A DNA stretch of 64,000 bases. Source: Beverwykella pulmonaria (taxonomy: Eukaryota; Ascomycota; Dothideomycetes; Pleosporales; Melanommataceae). The stretch is from NCBI GenBank assembly GCA_001599595.1, contig BCHH01000002.1, forward strand, positions 4,502,055 through 4,566,054, in the 5' to 3' direction. Positions 23,028-34,191 of the stretch are shown here, one piece after another (the stretch's first letter is position 1; every line of letters begins with the position of its first letter). The notes beneath the pieces were generated by a model. The model was not told the DNA's origin. It made no database searches and saw only the letters and a list, made by a program, of their open reading frames with translations. Both the position numbers and the translations under genes were made by a program.

Positions 23028-26000
23028 AGATGAGTGGAAGATCCAAGACCATATATACAAATTTAAGGCTGATACATGATGAACTAAGAGATCAAAAGAG
23101 AGAAGGTCAGCGCTATACGTCAAGCAAATGCAACATTACATTCCCCTCAGACCAAGGGGACCGCGAAGTCTGTCTTCGACTGAGCCACAAGAGCAGTCAA
23201 AGCTCCGAAGCCACAGTGCCATGACAGCTTTCCGGATTACGGGGAGTGGATGACAGTATGGAGAGAGAAATAGCCACATGGACAGGAAGCAAGGGTTGAA
23301 ATGTGAGGGGCTGATGATGTAGCCCTACAGTGGCTTCTTACTGTGTACGACTAGCTCATTATCCACTACTAGGAGGTTGGCTTGGCTTGCAGCAGCGGAT
23401 CTCCCGCCTGCCAAAATCGAGTGAGATGGAGTAGCCCAAGCTGTGGGCACGGTCTCTGTTAATCCCCAGTCGCCCTACCACCCGGGATGTCGTTCGAGCC
23501 AAGACGATGCTGAAGTTGGCCATCAAAATGGTCAGCCACAGGACCATGTAAAGAGTCAACGAGAGACTTCATTCGTTCCCGGACACAAGTAAACATTCAG
23601 CTTGTGGGCATCAGTGGGGTGGCGTGGCCAACGGCAGGCATTTGGACCACTTCGCACATATCGGAGAACTCGGACTCCTGTATGTTTCTGGTATTGTGCG
23701 GTGTAACGCGCAGCACCTGAGGCGGACATGTTGCTACGATGTCAATGGCGGCCAACAGTTTGGTGGCTCGGGCGCAATGAAGCGGTGTTGCGCTGAGTGT
23801 TCGGATAGCTGCCATTCCGGACAGTGGTCAAGAACCGTGGTATTTGCAATGGATAACATAGCAACTTGATGAAAAAATGCCGGTGGTGTTGAGGCTGAGT
23901 GCGCATGCTGATGCTGATGTCGAGCACTTCGCCCTTGTGCCGATCCGGAACGTTCATGAGCCGGGTGGCTAGTGCAGCTCAACGTGGCGCAGTGTTCAAC
24001 TTCGACTCGTGAACTCAACACCACACCGCCGCTTCTTTATTGTTCATAATAAATTTGGAGATTTTCTATACTCTATGTTGTGTGGATCTATCGGAGGCAG
24101 CCCGGTTCAGTTGTTACTGTCAGCTACGCCAGCAGTCAATCCCATCTTTATCTAGGGAGTACTTCGTCGAAATCCCCTGCTTGTTATTCGAGATGCCCCG
24201 CCCACGGGGAGGCCGTGCAGCAAGCTAGCGGGCAGTCTGGGAGCCTCATCGGGAGCGATTTTGTGCTTATGTCCACGACTTTAATCGCACCATTCTATTG
24301 GACGTCTTAATTTTCTCTCACTGTTTCTCGTATGAGGCTGAACACTTCCTGGTCAGCCGCCACGCGCCTAGCTTGCGTATACAGCTTACAACCCTGTCTC
24401 GGAGTGGCACTTTATGTTCCTGGTGCTCACAGACTCTACCCGCAGTATGGTAGCTACGGCTGATAATCACACTTGTAATATTTCCGGTCAAGAGGATTGG
24501 CTGTCTCGGATTCAAGCATTCAATGATCAGCCACTAGCAGTAAGCATACTTCTTCTGACTACATCTGCATCGGAGAACTTCCCATTTCAATTAATCACTC
24601 CATAATCAATCAACTTGTATCCAATGATGGGTAAAATTGGCAGCTAGTCCCAAGCTTCCCGTGGCGTTCCCGTTCCAAGCCCGGTTTTCAGCTTAAGGTT
24701 GACAATAGAGTTGTTTTAGTCTCATTTCGACCGCCAATCACCGTCTAAGCGCATGTTCTATGACGCCTTCGGGATTCCAAACATGTTTCTGAGGTTGCTT
24801 AGCAACAGCTTGCTCACCATTTGAGGCACAGCGCCTCACAAGCTGCTACTATCGGCCTCCGAATGAGGATACTGTCTTACGCTGAAATGGGGCCTGCTGC
24901 TGTTTCAAGCCAACCTCATTGTCATGTCACAACCCTGTTGAACTGTCTTTCCTCACCCGCCCGTTAGCGGGAGATCTTCGTTGCAGGCAGTCGTCTGTAT
25001 CCTACCTAGGGCTCTCTGACATCAGCATAGCCCCATGGTGTTTCGATTTCAGATAGAGCATGCTGCTACCAAAGGTCAACGCACTCCACCAACACTCTAC
25101 ATTCAGCTCCATACTTCTGTTCTGACTTATTTCTGTCAAGGGTTAAATCGCATACGCAGACTGCTGAGCTTTTCGCCCCAACGTGTGAGCAAATGGTGAT
25201 CGAAGAATCGCCCAGACGAAGTGCCATTTACTTTCAGCTCTTAATGTTACATGTGGATATAACCGTTGACGGAAAGGCCGAGTTGAGTAGCAGATTTATT
25301 TCTCAAATGCCTCGTGGGCCAAGTATTTTCCAAAAATACACCATAAACTCATAGCGAGAGTACCCCAGGTCTTAGAACTGCTTTACTTTCACTTTAACAT
25401 GCTGTGGATCTCATTCTTGGTTTCCAGATCCTCTGGGAACGGTTCGGACTAGCTGATCTATGATCAAAGCTCTCTTGATTGGCAAATACTGATTGAACTC
25501 CTACGGCTCTGTTGCCTTGCGGATTTTGATATCGCTCCAGGGTTCATTTAGGGAAGTCTGTTGTGAACAAGGTCTTCAAGAGAAGTTATTGAATTATTAT
25601 TTGACTTAGTCTGGTATACTGATTCCTCACAATTTCTTAGTATACATGCCTATGAAGGAGCACCGCATTCCGTTACACATACTCTGGTTCAATCCAGGCG
25701 ATGAAAGGTGATGAATAATTTTACTCATTTGCCATTTTAATTTTGTAGTTCGATACGCCGCAATACTTTCCAACTATGAAGGAGCTAGATAAAATTTAAT
25801 ATGGATCTCTAATTGCTCCCATTCCACTCATTGCATACTTCTTTTCATCCTCCAAATTTGATAATGTGAGGCAGTATTGAAGGATCTGTAAACCGCAATC
25901 TACAGATCTATACATGAGTCTTGGATGTTTCTATCATGGATCTCTGATGTTTTTCATTGATCAAATCTGGCAAGTTCAATGAAGGTTTTTGTGCCTGTTA

Positions 26001-26189
26001 CTGGGTTGGCCAACACTTATTATTGCACGTGACCGTAATCACGCCAAGACCGCGGATTATCTGTCAAGGATGGAGAACGGTCGCCGCGGCTATCACTCCC
26101 GAAATACCACCACACCACCTTTCCACCTTCTCACCTTTTCTAGAACTGCTTTACCTCGATATTTGCAAACTTATTGTGCAGCAACAACC
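23028..26189. other. Three-kilobase gene-poor region upstream of sar1
   Basis: No coding gene recognised. Between about 24,605 and 25,955 no frame exceeds 60 codons on either strand, the emptiest stretch of the window. No terminal repeats, transposase-like motif or RNA gene was seen. It may contain an eroded element; the last few hundred bases presumably carry the sar1 promoter. Confidence 0.5.
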
Positions 26190-27446
26190 ATGTGGATTGT
26201 AAATTGGTAAGCCTTGACCTCCTTCCCCAGGAAGAAAGTACTAATCACATGGACAGGTGTAAGTTTGTCCGTCTTCCGTGCACTACAATCCCCGTCGCCG
26301 CCGTTCTCGCGTACGAAACCTCGAAACAGCTCTGTCGGATGGGAACAGAATGAGCGTTCTGCTTGGAAGCTGTGGGGCTATAGAGCTCTTCGAAGTCGAC
26401 ACCGACCGCACGCCGGCAGTCGCATTCGACCTACAGAGGATGCCTTACCGGGGCGCAACGTCTACCAATACACTGCGGGCTCTTGTTTTGAATAGATATA
26501 CGGGGACTACAAGCCTGTGATACACAAAATACCTTAGGGGCATGCTGATCGATTTGTGACTAGTCTTTGATGTCCTTGCCTCGCTCGGTCTGCTCAATAA
26601 GGTGAACATTTCTTACACAACAATACTGAATAGATCGTAACCAGCTAAACTGTCCTAGCATGCCAAACTCCTGTTCCTTGGACTGTATGTATCCCAACAT
26701 TACCGCACCCCGCGTCCATGCTTCAACAAATGCTGACCGCGGACACAGAGACAATGCCGGAAAGACCACGTAACAGATCGCCACCCCTAGGCATTCAAGC
26801 CACAACTGACACTTTGAAAGGCTCCTGCACATGCTTAAGAACGATAGGGTCGCAGTGCTGTAAGGACACTATAATTCTGGACTTAATACTGCGGCTGACA
26901 GCTATCCCAGTCAACCAACACTGCACCCGACCTCAGAGGAGCTCTCGATTGGAAATGTGAAGGTGCGGCAGGACACTCAATTTCACTACTAAAAAAAGGC
27001 TTACGAACACTCCACAGTTCACCACCTTCGATCTCGGAGGCCACGCACAAGCACGTCGCCTCTGGCGGGATTACTGTATGCCTCCTTTCCTCTTTGTTGC
27101 CTATACCGCCTCCTAACTTTACCGCCTAGTCCCCGAAGTGAGCGGTATCGTCTTCCTCGTCGACGCAAAAGACCACGAGCGCTTCCATGAGTCCAAAGCC
27201 GAGCTCGACGCTCTCCTCGCCATGGAAGACCTCTCCTCCACGCCCTTCGTTATTCTCGGAAACAAGATCGACCACCCCGATGCCGTTTCCGAAGACCAGC
27301 TGCGCCATGAGCTGGGTCTGTATCAGACAACGGGCAAGGGCAAGGTGCCGCTTGAGGGGATCAGGCCCATCGAGGTCTTCATGTGCAGCGTGGTTATGCG
27401 ACAGGGCTATGGTGATGGTATCCGCTGGCTTAGCCAGTACGTGTAG
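26190..27446 (+). CDS. sar1: Sar1 small GTPase (COPII coat)
   Basis: Sar1 starts COPII vesicle formation at the ER: the GTP-bound form inserts its N-terminal amphipathic helix into the membrane and recruits Sec23/24. Exons: 26190-26206, 26257-26258, 26564-26601, 26659-26684, 26749-26769, 26821-26859, 26911-26962, 27018-27075 and 27130-27446. Their sum is 570 nt, or 189 aa plus stop, the usual fungal length. The N-terminus [19 protein letters not shown] is rebuilt only with the 2-nt second exon GT. Key motifs are the P-loop GLDNAGKTT (27-35), DLGGH (70-74), NKID, and the C-terminal [19 protein letters not shown]. All eight introns are GT-AG; seven are 50-64 bp and the second is 305 bp. Identity is certain; the micro-exon is inferred from frame and splice sites. 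Confidence 0.95.
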
Positions 27447-27835
27447 GCTATTGTGGCGAGTGGGCTATTGGGGTCGGGCGTAATGTGGGGGACGTAGAAG
27501 AGTAGCTAGGGAATGTATGATGTTCAATTTGTTCTTAACGCACTCTAGATGTCCTGTCATGGGCTACTGCGTTCACCTAGGAAATGCATTATATGTCCGT
27601 TGAGTTTCTTCTTACACTTTTACTTGGTGATCGAAAATCATATCTGTGATTGAATTGATATAAAAGTAAAAAGTCTACCAAATAGCCGTGTGCCGAGGTG
27701 GTGGTCAATAAAACTTAACACAGTCCATCGTCGCTATGCAGTGATCCCCAATACGCCGCCCAATGCTTTTGAATGGTACCTGTCGATTCCATCCAATTTT
27801 GTATTTCTCTTCTCCCGTGGAACACTCTCAGGTGC
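27447..27835. other. Convergent intergenic region
   Basis: 3' flanks of sar1 (+) and the Nup53-like gene (-). AT-rich; nothing else seen. Confidence 0.5.
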
Positions 27836-29176
27836 TTAATCCTCATACTCAACATCTTTGACACCACAGAAATCTGTGCCAAAGCACGAGTCTACCATGT
27901 ACCAAACCCGCCAGTACAGACTCGCGCTTGCATTATCAAAAGATCCATCTTCTTTCCGCGGGACCTGATCGCCAATAATCCCATGCCCAGAACCAATAAC
28001 CCATCCAATGATCGGCCACGATCCGAACGTCTGCTGCCATCTGGGGGCCGCAGGCAGGAATGCCTTCTCTGGAGGAAGAAGAACACCAACCTTAGCGCCT
28101 CGGAGGCGAAGCGTTCGCTGTCCGGGCTCGCGCTGTGTTGTCCGCGCAGCGCCAGCTTGCTGCTGTTGGGGGGCGGTCGGTTCGAGGGGGTCGAGAGGAA
28201 ATGCGCTGCCGAGGACGGGCTCAGATGCCATACGAGGAGGCATAGAGGCAGCCTTTGAGGCTGTTGCTGTCGCTGATGATGCTGTGACGGAGGAGCCGAA
28301 TGGCAGAGTGGTCGAAGATAATGTGTTCGGAGACGCGTTTTGCGATGAGCATCCTCCGGCGGAGGCGTGTATCGGGCGATCTGCATTCGGGCCTGTGCCT
28401 CTATATCGCTCTGCGAAGACGGTGAAGCCTTGGATGTTGTGCGGGGAGTAATGGCATGCGCGCTCTGCTGCCTCGGGGGAGTCGAATGTGACTTTTATCC
28501 AGTGTTCTCCACCCACAAATTCGTTTACTTTCCGCAATGCGGATTTCGATAATGAGCGGTAGGATGAGGTTCGATGGGGTGTGAAAGAGAGACCGTATTT
28601 TGCGGTTGCGGGCTCGCGGTCGTATTCTTCGAAGATGAGGCCCATAGAAACCTTCTCGTAGTAGTCGATAGCCGCCCATTGTACCTCATTCCCGTATCCA
28701 TATATTATTACTTCGGTCGGCTCTTTGACAGCTGTTGGTGCGCCGGTGCCGGGCTGGAACGAACTGGCTAGGCCTCCTGCTTCGACAAGATTTGGCGCGG
28801 ACGCGGATATGGGAAGCGAGGCAGAGGGCCCAGATGCCTTGCGCACTCGCAGAGACTCTTTTGTATCCTCCTGTGCTTTGTGTCTAAAGAATATATCGTC
28901 GATTACCCGGAGGCTGTCGATCTTCGCCTGGTCTTCTTTGCGCGCAGGCGTCGCTGTTTTGCTGCGCGAGGTTCCGCGCTTTCGAGCTTTGCCAAAAGGA
29001 CCCTTTTCTTCGGGAATGCGGCGCTGGGTTTGATTGGCACTAGGTGTGGTCAGTCGCAGTTCTAGACAATACAAAGATGAGGCCTTGACGTACTCCGCAT
29101 ACTCATAGCCCCAGGGTAAGCGCCTCCCCGTGGAGTCGACCACACGTTCTGAATCGGGGACAGCGTGGACCTGCAT
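27836..29176 (-). CDS. Nup53/Nup35-type RRM nucleoporin
   Basis: Fungal nucleoporin-type protein with an MPPN/Nup35-like RRM. Modelled exons are 29094-29176 and 27836-29039, with intron 29040-29093 (GTACGT donor, CTGAC branch, CCTAG acceptor), giving 428 aa. The RRM spans about residues 138-245: it begins EPTEVIIYGYGNEVQWAAID and contains GGEHWIKVTFDSPEAAERA and FAERYRGTGP. The C-terminus has the conserved DNASASLYWRVWYMVDSC, the region thought to contact membrane or other nucleoporins. The true start is uncertain. The ATG at 29176 lies in aaaaatgcag directly before GTCC, preceded by a CTAAT branch, which reads as an intron acceptor, so a short upstream exon may supply the real start. The 54-nt intron is itself a multiple of three without stops. 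Confidence 0.85.
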   Translation of the reverse strand: MQVHAVPDSERVVDSTGRRLPWGYEYAEYVKASSLYCLELRLTTPSANQTQRRIPEEKGPFGKARKRGTSRSKTATPARKEDQAKIDSLRVIDDIFFRHKAQEDTKESLRVRKASGPSASLPISASAPNLVEAGGLASSFQPGTGAPTAVKEPTEVIIYGYGNEVQWAAIDYYEKVSMGLIFEEYDREPATAKYGLSFTPHRTSSYRSLSKSALRKVNEFVGGEHWIKVTFDSPEAAERACHYSPHNIQGFTVFAERYRGTGPNADRPIHASAGGCSSQNASPNTLSSTTLPFGSSVTASSATATASKAASMPPRMASEPVLGSAFPLDPLEPTAPQQQQAGAARTTQREPGQRTLRLRGAKVGVLLPPEKAFLPAAPRWQQTFGSWPIIGWVIGSGHGIIGDQVPRKEDGSFDNASASLYWRVWYMVDSCFGTDFCGVKDVEYED

Positions 29177-29416
29177 TTTTTTATTTATTAGATTGCGGGT
29201 TGGGGTTGGGCGGTGTTGCAATTGTAGAGTTGCGACTCTTTGTCTTCGTTGTTGTTTATGTGGAGAAAGTTCACGGGGCAGCCGTTACCATGCCAAGAGA
29301 AGTGAAAGCCACACCATTCCCTGGTCGGTTGTCTATTCGTCGCCACACTCGCATCCTGTGCCGAATTCCGCATCCCGACCACCACCGTCCTGCTGCCTAC
29401 ATCTTCCCGTATAAGA

Positions 29417-30625
29417 ATGACCCTCACACCCGTGAGAATTCGAGGCAAGAAACGGAATCGCACAGCTCTCACATGCACATCTTCAAAACTTCGGCCCTCC
29501 GCCTTGAACTCAGAAGCATCAAAAGTTGCAAAACGCATCAAATCTCAGAAACAAGCTGTACCAGCCATGCCGACCCTCCAAGGTCTCCCCCAGGAACTCC
29601 TTGAGCTGGTCTTCCTGCACAGCATGAACATCAGTCTTCCCCGCGCATCGCCGGACCTTGGTCGCAAATTGTCCTCCAAGGCCGTGACTATGGAATTTGT
29701 TATGCGGTCCTTCTTCCGCACCGTCAATCACACGGCCAAGTACAATAAAGAGAACCCGGCCCCTACCAGTAGCGCAATTCTCCAATCTGAGCTTCTCACC
29801 TGCCGATTCTTCACCTGGTCGTTCTTCCTAAGCTACGTCAACAAAGCACATGACGAGCTCGTCAAAGTCCGCGGAAAACCGTGGGAAAGCCTTGTTGTCC
29901 CTGATGCCAGCGCGTTCGATGGACTATGGCCATTCAAATTTACCAAGATAGAGCATTTGGGCTTTGCAGAGAAGTTCCGTATACCAGAGAAGCTGCTGCA
30001 TGGGCCATGGACGGCGAACAAGGCGTCACTGCTCTATGTGCTTGTGTCGTTTAATGGGGAAATCGACTGGGAAGGAGGACTGGCCGGAGAGACGGCAAAA
30101 GAGGGGCTGAAAGACGCTATTAAAGAAGAGAACGAATACGCGGTTGCTGCATTATCAGTGCTAATGGGCGTTGCGAAAGCCATCACTACTGACACCATTT
30201 TATACGCGGCCGAAAACTGTGGAAACGACGACAACATCCTGCGGCATCTTCTTTTCAACTCCCAGATCCTGTACAGTGACACCCCTCGAGAGACACTAGA
30301 CTTCTACGACCCCGCACTCTGGCAATGGGCCGATGCAACGGAGAATGCAGACGGCGAGGGCGAAGTCTTCAAACATATGCTAAGAGAAGCCGAGAAGTTC
30401 TCCCTGGATTTCTACAGAGATGTGGAGACAGACTGGACGAAGATAGTTCCGTTCCCATATAGCGGAGCGAGGTTTGATACGAGGACGAGGTTTTCTCGGT
30501 TTAGTAGGGAGTTGTTGACCAAGCTGTATCGGAATCATGGGAGGAGGCTTACGGAACCGATGCATGGGCAAAGGCGGGCGAGGAGTATTCCACGAGGGAT
30601 TCTGCGACACGAGCCTGCGTTATGA
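29417..30625 (+). CDS. F-box-like protein
   Basis: Intronless frame of 402 aa from the ATG at 29417. An F-box-like helix set begins at residue 53 with LQGLPQELLELVFLHSMN, after a basic leader that is possibly untranslated if the second ATG (at AMPTLQG) is used. Further conserved-looking segments are CRFFTWSFFLSYV and PEKLLHGPWTANKASLL. F-box proteins of this kind usually act as SCF ubiquitin ligase adaptors, but the substrate is unknown and the F-box is weak. Transcribed divergently from the Nup53-like gene across about 240 bp. Confidence 0.7.
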   Translation: MTLTPVRIRGKKRNRTALTCTSSKLRPSALNSEASKVAKRIKSQKQAVPAMPTLQGLPQELLELVFLHSMNISLPRASPDLGRKLSSKAVTMEFVMRSFFRTVNHTAKYNKENPAPTSSAILQSELLTCRFFTWSFFLSYVNKAHDELVKVRGKPWESLVVPDASAFDGLWPFKFTKIEHLGFAEKFRIPEKLLHGPWTANKASLLYVLVSFNGEIDWEGGLAGETAKEGLKDAIKEENEYAVAALSVLMGVAKAITTDTILYAAENCGNDDNILRHLLFNSQILYSDTPRETLDFYDPALWQWADATENADGEGEVFKHMLREAEKFSLDFYRDVETDWTKIVPFPYSGARFDTRTRFSRFSRELLTKLYRNHGRRLTEPMHGQRRARSIPRGILRHEPAL

Positions 30626-31951
30626 TGATCTGGACATGCAATTTCCATTGAGTCTGCATTGGACTGGCACCAAAAACATCAAATATCTCAATAATTTGTT
30701 CACTATCACATCCAACAGGGCTTCATTGACTTCATACCCTCTATGGACCACATCTGAGGTAGGAATGAAGATGGGTGCCACAAGGAGACGACAGGTATAG
30801 GCGTGGATAGGATCATGTGATTTTTCTTCGGTGTTATTTGAATGTATATAGTCATTCCTACCCATAGCTAATGCGTTATCATATTGCGAAGCCGCGTGAG
30901 GCTGTGTCTTGAATAGACGCTCACGTGCGTCGAGGAGCTTGGTACTCTATTATGTTCTTCGTTCAAGTGGCGCTCTTACTGGCCGTAGTATGAATCTGTG
31001 CGTCTTGTCAGCTATGAGTCCAGTAAGATAAAATGCTGAACAAGAATGAAGCATTGAGTGTCCTCAGTGATCTTGGTGATAAAAAGTATCATACCCCGAA
31101 AGGTCAATTACTATCTAGGCAAATTTTTTAATCATTGGACAGGGGTTGGGTGTGTTGCTGAAAAACTAAAGATGTAGTACATACCCAGAGTTAGACATTC
31201 GACAATGAGTGCGTGTGTTAGGTAGCAGTAGCGGACGTCACAACGAATTTAGGTTGGAAGCTTATCTAAATTTAGACATCTTCATTACGCATCTTGAAAG
31301 CCTAGAAATCTTTGCAAAGTCAGCAATGCTTCACAAACAAGATAGAACACAAGGGGAGAGGTGTTGGAGTGCTCAGAATATGTAAGAAATGGAATATCAT
31401 AGGTTCGACGCCGTTGATGAAACCCCGGCGAGGGTCTCCGACGAAGAACTCAATCGCAAATTACATCATCATAGGAATACGGAATGTGTGGAGAAGAGTG
31501 AAGACTCACCAGTCAAAGACTAGAGCTAAAACCTCAGAGCCGTGCTGTTCAAAGTTGCAGACACATGCTGTGAGGTCCTTTATAGAGCGATGATGCGCAC
31601 TAGCTAGACTCCAACTATCATCTGAGTCTGTCTTGTCATGCCTGCGAAAATGTTGCGACGTTGCGAAGGTGGTGCGAAGGGGTTGTAGGAAAGAAGTTGG
31701 GGAAGAAAAATCGAGACGGAAAAAGGTCTAGCTTACTAGCGCCATTTCACGGAAAAACATGGGCTCCGTGCCTTCCCACTTCCCACAAGCGAACCTTGGC
31801 GACACCACATCGCGAAATTCCAGGGCAACGACAACTCAATCTCCAACCGCAACAACCCAAACCCGCCTCCTACTTCCGACCGGTACGCCTGCGAAAACAC
31901 TCTTACGTTCATTCCAGCTCCTAATAATCATACACAGCAAAACACGTCGAA
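30626..31951. other. Intergenic region upstream of rpl14
   Basis: 3' flank of the F-box-like gene and promoter of rpl14. No other gene or repeat was recognised. The 200 bp before the rpl14 ATG are C/A-rich, as in highly expressed fungal promoters. Confidence 0.5.
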
Positions 31952-32545
31952 ATGGGTGACGTCGATATCACAACGAGCGCCTGGCGGTACGTCGAGCTCG
32001 GCCGCGTCGTTATCTTTGGCGCAGGCCCATACGAGGGACGGTTAGCGACCATTGTCGAGATCATCGACCACAAGCGCGTACGTCTCCTCCCGGAGGCTGC
32101 GAATTTTGGAGTTACTCACAATTTTAGGTGCTCGTGGATGGACCCGGCAAAGAAGTCGTTCCCCGTCACTCCGCACCTCTCAAGCAACTCTCCCTGACTC
32201 CTATCGTCATCCCCAAGCTCCCCCGAGCCACCGGAAATGGAACCGTCAAGGCGCTGTGGGAAAAGAACAAGGTCGACGAGACGTTCGCGGAGAGCTCCTG
32301 GTCAAAGAAGCGCGCTCAGTTCCAGAAGCGGAGGGATTTGAACGACTTCGAGAGATTCAAGGTCCTGAAATTGAGGAAGCAGGTGGGTTGCACTCTCTGT
32401 CGCCGGCATTTCACCTATGAATTGAATATCCAAGCTTGGGATGTTGTAAACGAATACGCAAAGCGCAATAGCTAACAGTATTATGCAGGCACGCTTCGAG
32501 GTTCGCAAGACTCTCGCTAAGGTCCGCGCAAGCGCAAAGGCATAG
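31952..32545 (+). CDS. rpl14: 60S ribosomal protein L14 (eL14)
   Basis: Ribosomal protein of the large subunit, 145 aa. Exons are 31952-32077, 32128-32382 and 32489-32545; introns are 50 bp (GTACGT..TTAG) and 106 bp (GTGGGT..GCAG). The KOW-type N-terminal domain reads [19 protein letters not shown], the middle carries [20 protein letters not shown], and the end is basic ([15 protein letters not shown]). The length and both introns match a functional fungal eL14. First of three same-strand housekeeping genes. Confidence 0.95.
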
Positions 32546-32990
32546 ATGGTTCAATGGGGTTTGCGAGACTAGGTGTGGCAGGGCCGGTAGTGCGTACTGG
32601 AAGGCAGTGGAAGATAGCGAGCATTTCACAAGCATCATGAATGGCTATCATGGCATTCAATATCCGATACCTAACTTCAGGTGAATTTCTTCATGGGTCA
32701 TGGTGCAATTCGGATTGAAAGGTTAAGACGGCTCTCTCATGCAAAAACATGTAGCAAAAAGGGTCAATTCCACAACTTCATGCAACTACCATCAATAGTT
32801 CACAGTGACCTCTGAATCCCTTCTCAATTACTCTGTTGAGCTGTATTTCAGACGCGATGGTCGATAATATGTCACCCAAAGTTTCCTCGCTAAATTGCCC
32901 ACAAGCGGCCTCGGGAGAAAACGCAGAAAGCTCCAACCCCAACTTTGCCTTGCCTGTCTCCACCACGCCCACTACACTACACATACTACC
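32546..32990. other. rpl14-egd2 intergenic region
   Basis: 445 bp holding the rpl14 3' UTR and the egd2 promoter. No TATA box or additional gene was evident. Confidence 0.5.
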
Positions 32991-33776
32991 ATGGCGAACC
33001 CACGTATCGAAGAACTCCCTGACGAGCCCGACAAGAAGGTTGCAGAGGTTGAGGATGCCGAATCCAGCTCTGAGTCCGAGGCCGAGGCCGCAGGTGAGGA
33101 GGAGTCTGGCATCCCCGCAGGCGCCTCTGTCGCCGTGCACTCCCGCAATGAGAAGAAGGCTCGCAAGGCTATTGCCAAGCTTGGATTGAAGCATGTTGAG
33201 GGAATCACTCGCGTTACCCTTCGACGACCGAAGAATGTGAGTTCAGCTTTGTCCAATCGCGGACACAGGTGTCAACACCACCACATAGCACATCTTTTGG
33301 CGACCCATCGACAACGCCGAATCCTAGCTGACGTACCGATTTCAGATCCTCTTCGTCATCAACCAGCCCGATGTCTACAAGTCCCCCTCCAGCAACACTT
33401 GGATGTATGAACCCCACCCGTACAATTTACATGGCACAGTTGCTGACCTCTTGACAGTATCTTCGGTGAGGCCAAGATCGAGGACTTGAACTCCCAGGCT
33501 CAGGCGTCTGCCGCCCAGCAGATTGCCAGCGCTGAGGCCGCATCCCACGACCACTCCGGCCACGATCACGACCATGACCACGACCACGGCAAGGCTGTTG
33601 AGGAGAAGAAGGATGAGGATGAGGACGATGGCGAGGAGGTGGACGACTCTGGGCTGGAGCCAAAGGACATCGACCTCGTCATGCAGCAAGCTAGCGTGTC
33701 ACGGAAGAAGGCCGTCAAGGCTCTTAAGGAGAATGACAACGATATTGTCAATTCTATCATGGCTCTTAGCATATAA
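32991..33776 (+). CDS. egd2: Nascent polypeptide-associated complex alpha subunit
   Basis: NAC alpha pairs with NAC beta at the ribosomal exit tunnel and shields nascent chains from mistargeting to the ER. Product 207 aa. Exons are 32991-33236, 33346-33404 and 33458-33776; introns are 109 and 53 bp. An acidic N-terminus precedes the NAC domain: [27 protein letters not shown], then [19 protein letters not shown] and [11 protein letters not shown]. The UBA domain closes the protein ([20 protein letters not shown] ... IMALSI). Between them a His/Asp run ([15 protein letters not shown]) encoded at about 33547-33591 forms a potential metal-binding insert. Confidence 0.97.
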
Positions 33777-34191
33777 GGCGACCAACTGCGGCTTGCTCTT
33801 GGGAAAAGTCGGGGCGTCTAGGAATCCCTGGGACTTCTATCACCCATGTACAAGAGACTTCTAAAATGGATATTCCAGATATATGATCTTGACATGGCAT
33901 TCTTATTATGCCTTGCAAATTGTGATATATTTCCAAGTGATTGTCAATTGTTCCTCACCACGTTCATCCTGGCTACATGGACTACAAATTCAATGTCCAG
34001 TAGCCTTTACTTTAGAATATCCCTGCTTTCATAAAGCTACGATTGGTTTAGTGTCCGGCCTCGGGAGATTTCAACACCAGCTGCTGACTAAGGCCGCCAA
34101 GGTTTGCGGGCGGAAAGGGCGACCGGACCGGCATAGAACTTCACCTTTCACAAATACCCTTCCCACCACAACCCCGTCCCAATCCATCGCA
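33777..34191. other. egd2-atp7 intergenic region
   Basis: 415 bp with the egd2 3' UTR and the atp7 promoter. Nothing further recognised. Confidence 0.5.

Noticed and set aside
26231..26256. Alternative 26-nt second exon of sar1
   Set aside because: It would leave a first intron of only 24 bp, adds eight residues foreign to Sar1 and breaks the canonical 189-aa length.
29024..29089. 66-bp GTCAAG..CCCAG intron in the Nup53-like gene
   Set aside because: Poor donor; the overlapping 54-bp intron 29040-29093 has a GTACGT donor and a CTGAC branch and keeps the frame.
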